A stretch of DNA of 64,000 nucleotides from DATKDP01 sp035546335 (GTDB lineage: Bacteria; Acidobacteriota; Thermoanaerobaculia; Gp7-AA8): NCBI GenBank assembly GCA_035546335.1, contig DATKDP010000002.1:1-64000 (forward strand). The letters are read 5' to 3'. The notes beneath the pieces are model-generated. The model was given only the letters and a program-made list of their open reading frames with translations. It searched no databases and was not told where the DNA came from. The position numbers and the translations under genes are program-made. Positions within the stretch are counted from its first letter, which is position 1; the number at the start of each line of letters is the position of its first letter. Positions 7,160 to 15,911 of this stretch are shown in pieces.

Positions 7160-8398
7160 ATGACGGACCAGAGTCGAACGGCGCGCGTCGCGGTGAGCGG
7201 GATCGGTGTGGTCGCACCGGGGGCCGTGGGCGTCGAGGCATTCTGCGAGATGCTGCGCGAGGGACGATCGGCGATTCGAGAGGTCGAGCGGTTCGATACG
7301 TCGGGGCTTTCGGCGCACTGCGCAGCGCTCGTGGAGAGCTTTCCGGCGAAGCAGTACATTTCGCCGATGAAGCTGCGGCGGATGAACGCACTTTCACGCT
7401 ACGCGCTCGGCGCGACGAAGCTCGCCCTGGAGGATCAACGCCTGGAGAGGATCCCCTCGCCTTCCGTTGAGGTCGGCGTCTCGCTCGGCACGACTTTCGG
7501 ACCGGTGGAGACATCGGCCGAGTACTTTCGCGAATATGTTGCCAGAGGAGCTTCGTTCGCTCCCCCCCAGCTGTTCGCCGAGTCGGTCGCCAATGCGCCC
7601 GGAAGCCACATCGCGATCGAGCTCGGATACGAGGGATTCAACACGACGTTCACGCAGCGGGAATCGTCCGCCATGACTGCGCTCTTTCACGGAGCGACGC
7701 AGATCGTCAAGGGGGGAGTGCGAAGCGTGATCGCGGGCGGAGTCGAAGAGATCAACGAGATCGTCTTCGCCGTTTTCGACCGGATGGGCGCGCTGGCGCA
7801 CGCGGAGGGAACGACGACCGAAGCGTCGAGACCGTTCGACCGGCGTCGTAACGGAATCGTGATCGGAGAGGGAGCCGGCGTCTTCGTTCTCGTCGGAGAA
7901 GAGGCGGCCAAGCGCGGACGCCCCTGGGGCTGGATTCGAGGTTTCGGCATCGGCAGGGACGGCTCAGCTCCCCTTTCGGACTGGGGTGCGGACGCCGGCG
8001 CAGTCGCGGCGACGATGGCGCGTGCGATCGATGATGCGGGACTCGTCCCGGAAGAGATCGATGCGGTGTGGGCGTCGGCGAGCTCGAGCGTCCGTGGCGA
8101 CCGGCTCGAGGCGCGCGCCATCCAGCAGCTGTTCGGCAGCCGGATTCCGCCGGTCGTGGCGGTGAAGGGCTACTTCGGCGAGTATGCCGGGGCGGGCGCG
8201 CTGCAGATCGCCGCCGCTCTGGTCGCCCTGCATGAGCAGTTCCTTCCCGCCTCGGCCGGCTACGAGGATGCTGACGAAGAGATGAAGCTGCCGGTCGTCC
8301 GGTCGCGAGCCGAGCAGCCGGTACACCACATGCTGATCAATTCCCTTTCGGCCGGTGGAGGAATGATCTCCGCGGTTCTGTCATCCGATGCGGAATAG
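7160..8398 (+). CDS. Ketosynthase chain-length factor (KS beta)
   Basis: A 412-residue KS homologue with no catalytic triad. The position of the active Cys is Gln166 (FTQRESSA), the first His position reads WASASSS, and the second His is replaced by Glu341 (YFGEYAG). A Gln in place of Cys is the hallmark of chain-length factors, which form an inactive but essential half of a KS/CLF dimer and shape the cavity that sets product length. It follows the intact KS gene by 123 bp, and its last 11 bases overlap the GT2 gene, so all belong to one unit. The general thiolase fold is shown by the GIGVVAPGA start and GEGAGVFVL. Confidence 0.88.
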   Translation: MTDQSRTARVAVSGIGVVAPGAVGVEAFCEMLREGRSAIREVERFDTSGLSAHCAALVESFPAKQYISPMKLRRMNALSRYALGATKLALEDQRLERIPSPSVEVGVSLGTTFGPVETSAEYFREYVARGASFAPPQLFAESVANAPGSHIAIELGYEGFNTTFTQRESSAMTALFHGATQIVKGGVRSVIAGGVEEINEIVFAVFDRMGALAHAEGTTTEASRPFDRRRNGIVIGEGAGVFVLVGEEAAKRGRPWGWIRGFGIGRDGSAPLSDWGADAGAVAATMARAIDDAGLVPEEIDAVWASASSSVRGDRLEARAIQQLFGSRIPPVVAVKGYFGEYAGAGALQIAAALVALHEQFLPASAGYEDADEEMKLPVVRSRAEQPVHHMLINSLSAGGGMISAVLSSDAE

Positions 8399-9065
8399 AG
8401 TTGCAGTGCTCATCCCGGCGTACAACGCGGTCCGTTGGATAGGCGGGATCGTCTCCGAGTCGCGCCGCCACCTGGCGGATGTCTTCGTGGTCGACGATGG
8501 GTCGGTTGATGGAACGGGGGAGGTGGCGGCAGCGGCGGGGGCCGTGCTGCTGCGTCACGAGGTCAATCGGGGGAAAGGGGCGGCGCTGAAGACGGGCTTC
8601 GCGCGCATCCTGGCCGACGGATTCGACGCTGTGATCACACTCGATGCCGACGGCCAGCATCTTCCCGCGGAGATTCCGCGCTTCGCGGCGGAAGCGGAGA
8701 AGCACGATGCGGCGCTGGTCATCGGCAGTCGGCGGCATCTCTTCCCGGGCATGGTGAAGCGGAGACGTCTCGCCAACAGCTTCTCGGCGTGGACGATCTC
8801 GGCCGCGTCGCGCGTTTCGATTCCCGATTCGCAGAGCGGCTTCCGGCTGTACACCGCCGAGCTGCTGCGCCGATTGCGGATCGATGCGAACGGGTTCGAT
8901 GCCGAGAGCGAAGTGATCGTTCGGGCGGGGCGAATGGGATTCCGGATCGTCTCGATTCCAATCGAGCTCGGATTCGTCGACGGGGTTGCAACGAGCCACT
9001 ACCGTCCGCTGGCGGATACAATTCGGATCGCGTTCCGGGTGGTGCGCACGGTGTTGAGATCGTGA
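8388..9065 (+). CDS. GT2-family glycosyltransferase (DPM-synthase-like)
   Basis: A 225-residue GT-A glycosyltransferase. It opens VAVLIPAYNA and has VVDDGSVDGT (nucleotide-binding), NRGKGAALKTG and LDADGQH (metal-binding DxD), then DSQSGFRLY, as in polyprenyl-phosphate mannose synthase-type enzymes. There are no membrane segments. The ATG at 8388 overlaps the end of the CLF gene by 11 bp, so it is the last gene of the KS/CLF unit. GT2 genes are common in aryl-polyene loci, where they are thought to modify the lipid product. A general polyprenol role is equally possible. The donor sugar cannot be inferred. Confidence 0.85.
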   Translation: MRNRVAVLIPAYNAVRWIGGIVSESRRHLADVFVVDDGSVDGTGEVAAAAGAVLLRHEVNRGKGAALKTGFARILADGFDAVITLDADGQHLPAEIPRFAAEAEKHDAALVIGSRRHLFPGMVKRRRLANSFSAWTISAASRVSIPDSQSGFRLYTAELLRRLRIDANGFDAESEVIVRAGRMGFRIVSIPIELGFVDGVATSHYRPLADTIRIAFRVVRTVLRS

Positions 9066-9106
9066 GCGTTTGCGTCGCACGTGTCTCCCGCGACCACCGT
9101 CACGTT

Positions 9107-9189
9107 TCTCGTAGGGGCGAAGCATTTGCGCGCAGGCCGCGGCGACAGGCTCGCGTGACTGGAGCGAAGCGCAAATGCTTCGTCCCTAC
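9107..9189. repeat. Long inverted repeat, family B
   Basis: Arms at 9111-9131 and 9169-9189 match over 21 bp with one mismatch and share CGAAGCATTTGCGC; a 37-bp loop lies between. It sits between the convergent GT2 and MinD-like genes, so it could also terminate transcription. A half copy (38 bp, one mismatch) is at 32181-32218. Confidence 0.85.
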
Positions 9190-9233
9190 GCGGAGCACAA
9201 TAACGCTGTGCGCCCCCGCTCGGGACGGCACCG

Positions 9234-10556
9234 CTACGTCGTGGCCGAGCCTCTCGCGCCGCCGAGCGTCGACTTCGCGAAGATGAAATCGAGCATCTGT
9301 TTCGGCTTGTAGAGCCGCACGTCGCCAAGCTCGCTCGGCCGGCGCGTCTTCATCGTGAAGAGGGCGCGCTGGGTGACGTAATCGAAGTTCGCGCGGAAGT
9401 CGTCTTCTCGCTTCTGGTGGAACATCGACTTGAGCATCGTCAACTGGCTCGCCAGGTGATCGCTCGGATCGGATACCTGGTAGCGGACGTGAGGTTGTCG
9501 CTTCGGAGGTTTCACAGGATCGAGGCCGATCGCGGTGACTCGCAGATCCTCGAGCTCCTGGGCGACGCGGTCGTATCGAGTCCGCTTGGTCTCCTCCGGC
9601 GCCAGGAGGGCAGGAGTCTTCGAGCAGTTGGCGCGGTGGATGCCGTCGCTCTTCGAGATCCATCCGAGGTTGGTGATGCCGCAGCGGCTGGAGACGTTGG
9701 TCGTCAGATTCTCGATGAAAGGCTTGACCGCCGTGTTGAACGTTTCCTCGATCCCGTTGAATAGATTGAGGACGTAATAGGTGCGGAACTCGTCGATGGT
9801 GTTTTGCACGGTCGTGGTGACCGGATGTTCGCCGAGCGAGGCGAACAGGTCGTCGGCGAAGGCGTCGAGGTTGAGGATCGAAGAATCGTAGACGTCCTCG
9901 ACGCTGTCGATCAGATCGTTGATCAGTTTCCAGAGGTCGATGCGGGAGCCCACCGTCTCGAAGAAGGGCGATTCCTTTCCGAAGATCAGACGCAGCTTGC
10001 GGAAGAGAATGGCCTTGACGATGTCGGATGCGGCGAGGGTCGCCGCTGGAAGCTGCGGTGTGAAAACGAGAATTCCGGAATTGGAGAAGGGAAGAAAATC
10101 GAGGACGTTCGAGTCGAGGCCGGCCTTCAGATCGAGAACGATGTAGTCGGCGTCGAGGCTGTTGATCGAATCGATCAGGCGCTCCTTCCGCTCCGGCCCG
10201 AAGTTGGTGATCTCCTCGATCAGATGGAGCGGCCCGGCGATGAATCCGAAGTTGCGGTATCGCCGCTCGCGATCGAGCTTGTCGTCGAGCGGCGTGATGC
10301 AGGAGGAGAGCGGCTCGTTCCGCTTGAAGAAGTGGTAGAGGTCCTTGTCGATCGGTACGTCGATGGCGTTGCGGATCGACGAGGTCCCGGTGTCGAGATC
10401 GATCAGAACCGTTCGGCCGTACTGGGAGAGCGCAAGGGAGAAGTTCACGGCAAAGGTCGTCTTGCCGACGCCCCCTTTGCCCGAAGAGACCGGGATGATC
10501 CGCTTGATTGGCAACTCGGTCAGTCCTGTTCGTACGGTTGGCCCTGAGTGTAGCAC
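9234..10556 (-). CDS. MinD/ParA-family (FlhG-like) ATPase with long C-terminal extension
   Basis: A 440-residue P-loop ATPase. The deviant Walker A motif SSGKGGVGKTTFA is near residue 25, TVLIDLDTGT follows, and YIVLDLKAGLDSNVLDF forms the Walker B/switch region. The MinD-like domain ends near residue 230. The remaining 200 residues carry no motif I know and include helical segments and a basic C-terminus. MinD/FlhG relatives position cell division sites, flagella or other polar structures at the membrane. No flagellar or min genes are nearby. The start is GTG 10556; a TTG at about codon 14, immediately before PIKRIIPVSSGKGG, is an alternative. It is divergent from the Crp/Fnr gene. Confidence 0.8.
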   Translation of the reverse strand: MLHSGPTVRTGLTELPIKRIIPVSSGKGGVGKTTFAVNFSLALSQYGRTVLIDLDTGTSSIRNAIDVPIDKDLYHFFKRNEPLSSCITPLDDKLDRERRYRNFGFIAGPLHLIEEITNFGPERKERLIDSINSLDADYIVLDLKAGLDSNVLDFLPFSNSGILVFTPQLPAATLAASDIVKAILFRKLRLIFGKESPFFETVGSRIDLWKLINDLIDSVEDVYDSSILNLDAFADDLFASLGEHPVTTTVQNTIDEFRTYYVLNLFNGIEETFNTAVKPFIENLTTNVSSRCGITNLGWISKSDGIHRANCSKTPALLAPEETKRTRYDRVAQELEDLRVTAIGLDPVKPPKRQPHVRYQVSDPSDHLASQLTMLKSMFHQKREDDFRANFDYVTQRALFTMKTRRPSELGDVRLYKPKQMLDFIFAKSTLGGARGSATT

Positions 10557-10657
10557 TCCGGAAGCGAGCCCCGTTGGTGTCAGAAGAATGTCAAAAGCAG
10601 GTGCGCGGGCCGCGGAGTCCGTCTGTTTCGGCGAGCAGATGCTAGAATCGAAGGGAA

Positions 10658-11350
10658 GTGCTCGACGTCAATTTTTTCAGAAAGTTCGCTCTGTTCGCCG
10701 AGCTCGACGATCAGGAGCTGCGCGCGATCGCCTCGGTGGCGAAGCCCCGTCGCTATGCGAAGGACGAGGTGATCTTTCACGCGGACGAGAGTGGTGACGT
10801 TTTCTGCCTGATCCGCGGTGGTCGCGTGAAGGTGACCATCATCTCGCCGGAGGGGAAGGAGATCATTCTCTCGATCCTGGGGCCCGGCGATTTTTTCGGT
10901 GAGATGGCGCTGCTCGACAACGAGCCGCGCTCAGCGAATGTGATCGCCATCGAGCCGCTGGAGGTGATGACGATCTGGAGAAGCGACTTTCTTCAGCTCC
11001 TCAGTGAGAACTTCACGCTGACCCGAAAAATCCTCGCGGAGCTCTCGCACCGGCTTCGCGAAGCGTCGAACCGGATCGAGTCGCTGGCAACGATGGACGT
11101 GAACGGTCGTCTGGCGCGATTTCTACTGGGTCTGGCGCAGACCAGCGGCAAGTCTCTCGACAATGGATTCGTCGCCATCACGCGGCCGACGCATCAGGCG
11201 ATCGCGAACATGATCGGAACCTCCAGAGAGACGGTTTCGAGGTTGATTCACGAGCTGATGAAACAGAACCTTCTCCTTTCGGAAGGAAAAACCATCTACC
11301 TCAGGAAGGCAGCTCTCGATCAGTTCAGGGCCGAGCTCCCCCGCGGATGA
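10658..11350 (+). CDS. Crp/Fnr-family transcription regulator
   Basis: A 230-residue regulator. The cyclic-nucleotide-binding jelly roll spans about residues 5-125 (GDFFGEMALLDNEPRSA), followed by the dimer helix and a C-terminal winged helix-turn-helix with TRPTHQAIANMIGTSRETVS, typical of the Crp family. There is no cysteine cluster of the oxygen-sensing Fnr type. GDFFGEMALL followed by RSA resembles the cAMP phosphate cassette, so nucleotide binding is plausible but unproven. The start is GTG 10658, with GAAGG upstream. Its stop overlaps the start of the phosphatidyltransferase gene (ATGA), so the two are co-transcribed. Targets are unknown. Confidence 0.88.
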   Translation: MLDVNFFRKFALFAELDDQELRAIASVAKPRRYAKDEVIFHADESGDVFCLIRGGRVKVTIISPEGKEIILSILGPGDFFGEMALLDNEPRSANVIAIEPLEVMTIWRSDFLQLLSENFTLTRKILAELSHRLREASNRIESLATMDVNGRLARFLLGLAQTSGKSLDNGFVAITRPTHQAIANMIGTSRETVSRLIHELMKQNLLLSEGKTIYLRKAALDQFRAELPRG

Positions 11351-11934
11351 ACAACCGAGCCATCTCCGGCAGGAGAAGCCGGGTGCTCACGGTTCCAAAC
11401 GCTCTGACCCTGGTGCGGATCCTCGTCATCCCGTTCTTTCTGATCGCCTCGATGCGATCGGCCTTCACGCTCGCCTTGATCCTCTTCCTTTTCGCCGGAG
11501 TCACCGATGTGATCGATGGCTACATTGCGCGGAGGTTCGATCAGAGATCGAAGCTCGGCGCGGTGCTCGACCCGGCGGCGGACAAGACGATGATGATCGC
11601 CGGCTACATTCTCTTCACCTTTCACGAGGCGGTCCGATTCCGGCTTCCCGTCTGGCTTACCTTCACCGTCTTCGCCCGGGATGTCCTGATCGTGTTCGTC
11701 GCCTACCTCCTCTACACACGTGTTCGCGTGACGCGGTTCCCACCGTCGGTGGCGGGAAAGGTCTCGACACTGTTGCAGATCGTTGCCCTCTCGGCCACGA
11801 TCGCCGTCAACGGCACGCCGATCGAGCCGGCCGTGCGGCCACTGGTCGGCCCCGTCTGCCGCCTCGCGCTCCTCGCCACGCTCTATTCGGGGTTCGACTA
11901 CCTCCGCCGGGCGCGGATGGCGCTCGGAGCGTGA
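11347..11934 (+). CDS. pgsA: CDP-alcohol phosphatidyltransferase, PgsA-like
   Basis: A 195-residue integral membrane enzyme with several hydrophobic helices. It has the complete CDP-alcohol phosphotransferase signature D-x2-DG-x2-AR-x8-G-x3-D-x3-D, visible as DVIDGYIARR through LGAVLDPAADK at residues 51-77. The opening VPNALTLVRILVIP is typical of PgsA (phosphatidylglycerophosphate synthase), which makes PGP from CDP-diacylglycerol and glycerol-3-phosphate at the inner membrane. Cardiolipin synthase of the same family is an alternative. It is translationally coupled to the upstream Crp/Fnr gene. Confidence 0.85.
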   Translation: MNNRAISGRRSRVLTVPNALTLVRILVIPFFLIASMRSAFTLALILFLFAGVTDVIDGYIARRFDQRSKLGAVLDPAADKTMMIAGYILFTFHEAVRFRLPVWLTFTVFARDVLIVFVAYLLYTRVRVTRFPPSVAGKVSTLLQIVALSATIAVNGTPIEPAVRPLVGPVCRLALLATLYSGFDYLRRARMALGA

Positions 11935-11971
11935 CACCCTGAAGGACGAGCTTTGCCGCCCGCAACTTCGG

Positions 11972-12044
11972 GGTCGGGCGCGAGACGCCCGCTCTCCCGT
12001 GTGGCGTGCAGCGAGCAGGAGGCGGGCGCGGGACGCCCGCTCTT
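11972..12044. repeat. Family E palindromic repeat, two copies
   Basis: Two direct copies of a GC-rich palindrome, at 11972-11995 and 12021-12044, both with GACGCCCGCTCT and able to fold as GGGCG..CGCCC hairpins. A third copy in opposite orientation is at 46345-46367. The rest of the 244-bp gap holds the tRNA-Lys promoter; no gene is seen. Confidence 0.7.
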
Positions 12045-12122
12045 CACTGCGACTAGGAGGGGGAATGCTGTACGGGGGGAGGGGGTTACTTTCCTGCGCC
12101 GGCGCCTCGCGAGGCGGTGTGA

Positions 12123-12151
12123 TTGACCGTCGAGGGCTCACCGCCTACAAT
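12123..12151 (+). promoter_or_regulatory. Sigma70-type promoter for tRNA-Lys
   Basis: TTGACC (12123-12128), a 17-bp spacer, TACAAT (12146-12151). The tRNA begins 27 bp after the -10 element. Confidence 0.75.
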
Positions 12152-12178
12152 CCGCCGCGCATGCTTCGCTCGAATCGT

Positions 12179-12254
<76 letters not shown>

Positions 12255-12362
12255 GATCCGGCCGCGAGCGGATCCGGATCGGCGTGACGCAACGGGTCTG
12301 GGGCCGGGCGCGCGACTCCGAATGGCCGGCCGCAGAGGCGAAGGCAGATGCTCGCCGCGAGT

Positions 12363-12391
12363 TTGGACAAAACCTTGCTGTCATCTATGAT
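12363..12391 (+). promoter_or_regulatory. Sigma70-type promoter for tRNA-Leu
   Basis: TTGGAC (12363-12368), a 17-bp spacer, TATGAT (12386-12391). The tRNA starts 20 bp later. The two tRNAs therefore seem to have separate promoters. Confidence 0.7.
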
Positions 12392-12411
12392 CGCCGTGCA
12401 AGTCTTCCCGC

Positions 12412-12497
<86 letters not shown>

Positions 12498-12537
12498 GCT
12501 CCAACCGCACTTCGAGATGCTCACGATGCTGACTGAC

Positions 12538-13815
12538 ATGAAAGATCTTTCCTCGGTGAAGAAAGCCATCGAAGTCGAAGTTCCCGCCGACGCCGTGGCT
12601 CGCGAGATCGAGACGGTCACGGGGGAGTTCGGCCGGAAGGCGAAGGTGCCGGGCTTTCGTCCCGGAAAGGTTCCCAGCACGGTGATCCGCAAGCGCTTCC
12701 TGACCGACATCCGGGAAGAGGTGGTTCAGCGGCTGCTGCCGCGATTCTTCCACGACGCGCTCGCCGAAAAGGGAATGGTGGCTGTCGGCAGCCCGGATGT
12801 GCGGCGTGTCGATCCGCTCCTCGAGGGGGCGCCGCTGAAGTTCGAGGTGGAGTTCGAGATCAAACCGCAATTCGAGGTGAAGAACTGGCGGGGGCTCGAG
12901 CTCGAGCTCGCCGATGCGACGGTCACCGAAGACGAGGTGACGGCGATGATCGAACGGCTGCGGGACCAGGCCAGCACGTTCCGGCCCGTCGAGGGACGCG
13001 GCGCGGAAGATGGCGACTACGTAGTGATGAACATCGACACTTCCGGCGAAGGGGTCGAGCCACGACACAGCGAGTCGGCTCAGATTCAGCTCGGGGAAGA
13101 GAGTCCTCTGCCCGAGCTGCACGAGGCACTGCAGGGAAAGCGGCCCGGAGATCAGGCCGTGGTCGAGAAGCGCCATGGTGAGGATGCGGCGAACGAGGAG
13201 ATTCGCGGCAAGACGGTTCGCTACGACATCGTGATCCGGGAGCTGCGCACGCGCGAGCGGCCGGATGTGACCGACGAGATGGCCAGGAGCTTCGGCTGGG
13301 AATCGATCGCCGAGATGCGAGAGAGGATCTCCGAAGATCTGCGGGGCCACAAGGAGCACGAGTCGCTCCGTGCACGGCGGGAAGAGGCGGCGAACAAGCT
13401 CGTCGAGATGCACTATTTCGAACTGCCGCAGTCGCTCGTCGACGAAGAGCTTGGAAGCTCGCTTCGAAACTATGCCCGCTATCTCGCTTCGCAGGGAGTC
13501 GATGTGGAGAATGCCGAGATCGACTGGCAGAGGCTTCAGCGCGAGTTCCTTCCCGACGCGGAGAAGAGGACGAGGCGGGGATTGATTCTGGACGCGATCG
13601 GACGCGAAGAGAAGATCACGATCACCGATGCGGAAGTGGATGCGGAGATCCGGAGAGCAGCGGAAGGGAGTGCCAAGGAATTCGCCGAGGTCAAGCAGCG
13701 CTTACGGAAGGGCGGCGGATACGAGCAGTTGCGGATGACGATGATGCAGGAGAAGGCCCTCGATTCCGTCGTCAGCGAAGCGCGGCTGGTCCCTGCGGCC
13801 GGAGTCGCCCCCTGA
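12538..13815 (+). CDS. tig: Trigger factor (ribosome-bound chaperone, PPIase)
   Basis: A 425-residue three-domain chaperone. The N-terminal ribosome-binding domain contains the signature GFRPGKVP (residues about 38-45), a central FKBP-like segment covers about 145-240, and the helical C-terminal domain follows. The length is close to the E. coli protein (432). It binds nascent chains at the ribosome exit tunnel. It heads the tig-clpP-clpX-lon run found in many bacteria. In-frame ATGs exist at 12517, 12526 and 12538; I chose 12538 because MKDLSSVKKAIEVEV aligns best with family N-termini. The frame is open further upstream only through the tRNA-Leu gene. Confidence 0.95.
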   Translation: MKDLSSVKKAIEVEVPADAVAREIETVTGEFGRKAKVPGFRPGKVPSTVIRKRFLTDIREEVVQRLLPRFFHDALAEKGMVAVGSPDVRRVDPLLEGAPLKFEVEFEIKPQFEVKNWRGLELELADATVTEDEVTAMIERLRDQASTFRPVEGRGAEDGDYVVMNIDTSGEGVEPRHSESAQIQLGEESPLPELHEALQGKRPGDQAVVEKRHGEDAANEEIRGKTVRYDIVIRELRTRERPDVTDEMARSFGWESIAEMRERISEDLRGHKEHESLRARREEAANKLVEMHYFELPQSLVDEELGSSLRNYARYLASQGVDVENAEIDWQRLQREFLPDAEKRTRRGLILDAIGREEKITITDAEVDAEIRRAAEGSAKEFAEVKQRLRKGGGYEQLRMTMMQEKALDSVVSEARLVPAAGVAP

Positions 13816-13888
13816 GTCCGCCGGTATCGCCTGTGGTAGTGTTCCGCCGCCAGGCATTCGCAGCAGGCAAAGGAAGAGTGAGGAGACT

Positions 13889-14476
13889 ATGGTGCTCATT
13901 CCGATGGTGGTGGAGCAGACGAGCCGGGGCGAGCGCGCCTACGACATCTACTCCCGGCTGCTGAAAGACAACGTCATTTTCCTGGGACAGCCGATCGACG
14001 ACACGGTCTCGAATCTCGTCATCGCCCAGATGCTGTTTCTCGAGGCGGAGAACCCGGAGAAGGACATCTCGATCTACATCAACTCCCCGGGCGGCTCCAT
14101 CACCTCGGGTCTGGCGATCTACGACACGATGCAGTACGTGAAGCCCGACATCACCACGATCTGCATCGGTCAGGCGGCCTCGATGGCCGCGGTCCTGCTC
14201 GCGGCGGGAAAAAAGGGGAAGCGGTATGCGCTTCCGAACTCGCGTGTTCTGATTCACCAGCCGCTCATGTACGGGCTTGGAGGACAGGCGAGCGAGATCG
14301 ACATTCACGCGCGCGACATCATGAAGATGAAGCAGCGGATCAATGCGATTCTGGCCAACCACACGGGGCAGCCGATCGAGAAGATCGACCGCGACACCGA
14401 CCGTGACTACATCCTCCAGGCGGACGATTCGGTCGAGTACGGCCTGGTCGATCAGGTGATCGCCAAGCGCGAGTGA
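13889..14476 (+). CDS. clpP: ATP-dependent Clp protease proteolytic subunit
   Basis: A 195-residue serine protease with the full triad: Ser98 in GQAASMA, His123 in LIHQP and Asp173 in RDTDRD. It has the family N-terminus IPMVVEQTSRGERAYDIYSR and NSPGGSI for the oxyanion region. Fourteen subunits form the degradation barrel that docks with ClpX, encoded 115 bp downstream. GAGGAGACT precedes the ATG. Its position between tig and clpX is the standard arrangement. Confidence 0.98.
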   Translation: MVLIPMVVEQTSRGERAYDIYSRLLKDNVIFLGQPIDDTVSNLVIAQMLFLEAENPEKDISIYINSPGGSITSGLAIYDTMQYVKPDITTICIGQAASMAAVLLAAGKKGKRYALPNSRVLIHQPLMYGLGGQASEIDIHARDIMKMKQRINAILANHTGQPIEKIDRDTDRDYILQADDSVEYGLVDQVIAKRE

Positions 14477-14534
14477 CGCCGCGGAATGAAGTTCGATCCC
14501 CCCCATGTTCAGACAAGCGAACGCGCCCCGCTTC

Positions 14535-14563
14535 TTGACAGCGATCGAGACGCGTAGAACAAT
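14535..14563 (+). promoter_or_regulatory. Possible sigma70-type promoter upstream of clpX
   Basis: TTGACA (14535-14540), a 17-bp spacer, AACAAT (14558-14563, four of six consensus bases). It lies in the clpP-clpX gap and could let clpX and lon be expressed without clpP. Confidence 0.45.
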
Positions 14564-14591
14564 GAAATCGGCGGAAGGGATCTGAGCTCGA

Positions 14592-15842
14592 ATGTCGAAA
14601 AAGGGGAACAGCGGCGACGTCCTGCGGTGCAGCTTCTGCAACAAATCGCAGCGCGATGTGAAAAAGCTGATCGCCGGACCCACCGTCTACATCTGTGACG
14701 AGTGCGTCGACATCTGTCTCGACATCATTGCCGAGGATCGAAAAGACGAGCCGGGTGCGCTCGAGGCGAGTGGAAGCCTTCCGAAGCCGAAGGAGATCAA
14801 GGAGTTCCTCGACCTCTATGTGATCGGCCAGGAGCGGGCGAAGAAGAAGCTCGCCGTGGCCGTCTACAATCACTACAAGCGGATCGACTACCAGCAGAAG
14901 AACGCGCGCCAGGACGTCGAGCTCCAGAAGTCGAACATCCTTCTGATCGGCCCGACCGGGACCGGCAAGACGCTGCTGGCACAGACGCTCGCCCGCATGC
15001 TGTCAGTCCCCTTCACGATCGTCGATGCGACGACGCTGACCGAAGCGGGCTATGTCGGCGAAGACGTCGAGAACATCATCCTCAAGCTCTACCAGGCAGC
15101 GGGGAACGACAAGGAGAAGTCCCAGAGAGGCATCGTCTACATCGACGAGGTCGACAAGATCTGCCGCAAGGGGGACAACCCGTCGATCACCCGCGATGTG
15201 TCAGGCGAAGGGGTTCAGCAGGCGCTGCTGAAGATTCTCGAGGGAACCGTGGCCAATGTTCCGCCGCAGGGAGGGCGGAAGCATCCTCACCAGGAATTCA
15301 TTCAGATCGACACGACCAACATTCTCTTCATCTGCGGAGGAGCGTTCGTCGGACTCGAAGGCCTCATCGAGCGCCGCATGTCGGAGAGAACGATGGGCTT
15401 CGGTGCGAAGATCAGCTCGAAGAAGGACAGGCGAGTCAGCGAGCTGCTGGCTCAGGTGCATCCGGAAGATCTGATCAAGTACGGTCTGATCCCCGAGTTC
15501 GTGGGGCGGTTGCCGGTGGTGGCGACTCTGGGCGAGCTGGATCGTTCGGCTCTGATCGAGATTCTGAAGGAGCCGAAGAACTCGCTGGTGCGTCAGTACG
15601 AGACGATGATGGGCTTCGAGAATGTCTCTCTGAAGTTCACCGACGATGCGCTCGAAGCGATCGCGGACGAAGCTCTGAAGAGGAATGTGGGTGCGCGCGG
15701 GCTCAAGATCATCATCGAGGAGCTGATGCTCGAGATCATGTACACGGTGCCGTCGCAGGATGCGATCTCCGAGTGCGTGATCACGCGCGAGGTCGTGTTG
15801 AATCGAAGCCAGCCGATCACGCTGTTCCGCAAGGCCGGCTAG
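14592..15842 (+). CDS. clpX: ATP-dependent Clp protease ATP-binding subunit ClpX
   Basis: A 416-residue AAA+ unfoldase. The N-terminal C4 zinc-binding domain has CSFCNKSQ and ICDECVDIC (substrate/adaptor docking). The Walker A motif GPTGTGKT is near residue 121, Walker B IVYIDEVDKI near 180, then sensor and C-terminal small domain. It recognises tagged substrates and feeds them to ClpP. Length and motif order match the family exactly. Confidence 0.98.
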   Translation: MSKKGNSGDVLRCSFCNKSQRDVKKLIAGPTVYICDECVDICLDIIAEDRKDEPGALEASGSLPKPKEIKEFLDLYVIGQERAKKKLAVAVYNHYKRIDYQQKNARQDVELQKSNILLIGPTGTGKTLLAQTLARMLSVPFTIVDATTLTEAGYVGEDVENIILKLYQAAGNDKEKSQRGIVYIDEVDKICRKGDNPSITRDVSGEGVQQALLKILEGTVANVPPQGGRKHPHQEFIQIDTTNILFICGGAFVGLEGLIERRMSERTMGFGAKISSKKDRRVSELLAQVHPEDLIKYGLIPEFVGRLPVVATLGELDRSALIEILKEPKNSLVRQYETMMGFENVSLKFTDDALEAIADEALKRNVGARGLKIIIEELMLEIMYTVPSQDAISECVITREVVLNRSQPITLFRKAG

Positions 15843-15911
15843 AACCAGCACAACCTCCGAGGGCTGGCGTTTCTGCAGAATCGCAGGAGATGGTTCAGGG
15901 GACAACTGCAT

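Noticed and set aside
5804..8398. The KS pair as ordinary FabF duplication
   Set aside because: The second gene lacks all catalytic residues and has Gln in place of Cys, as in CLFs; context with ACP, ligase and halogenase-family genes also argues against.
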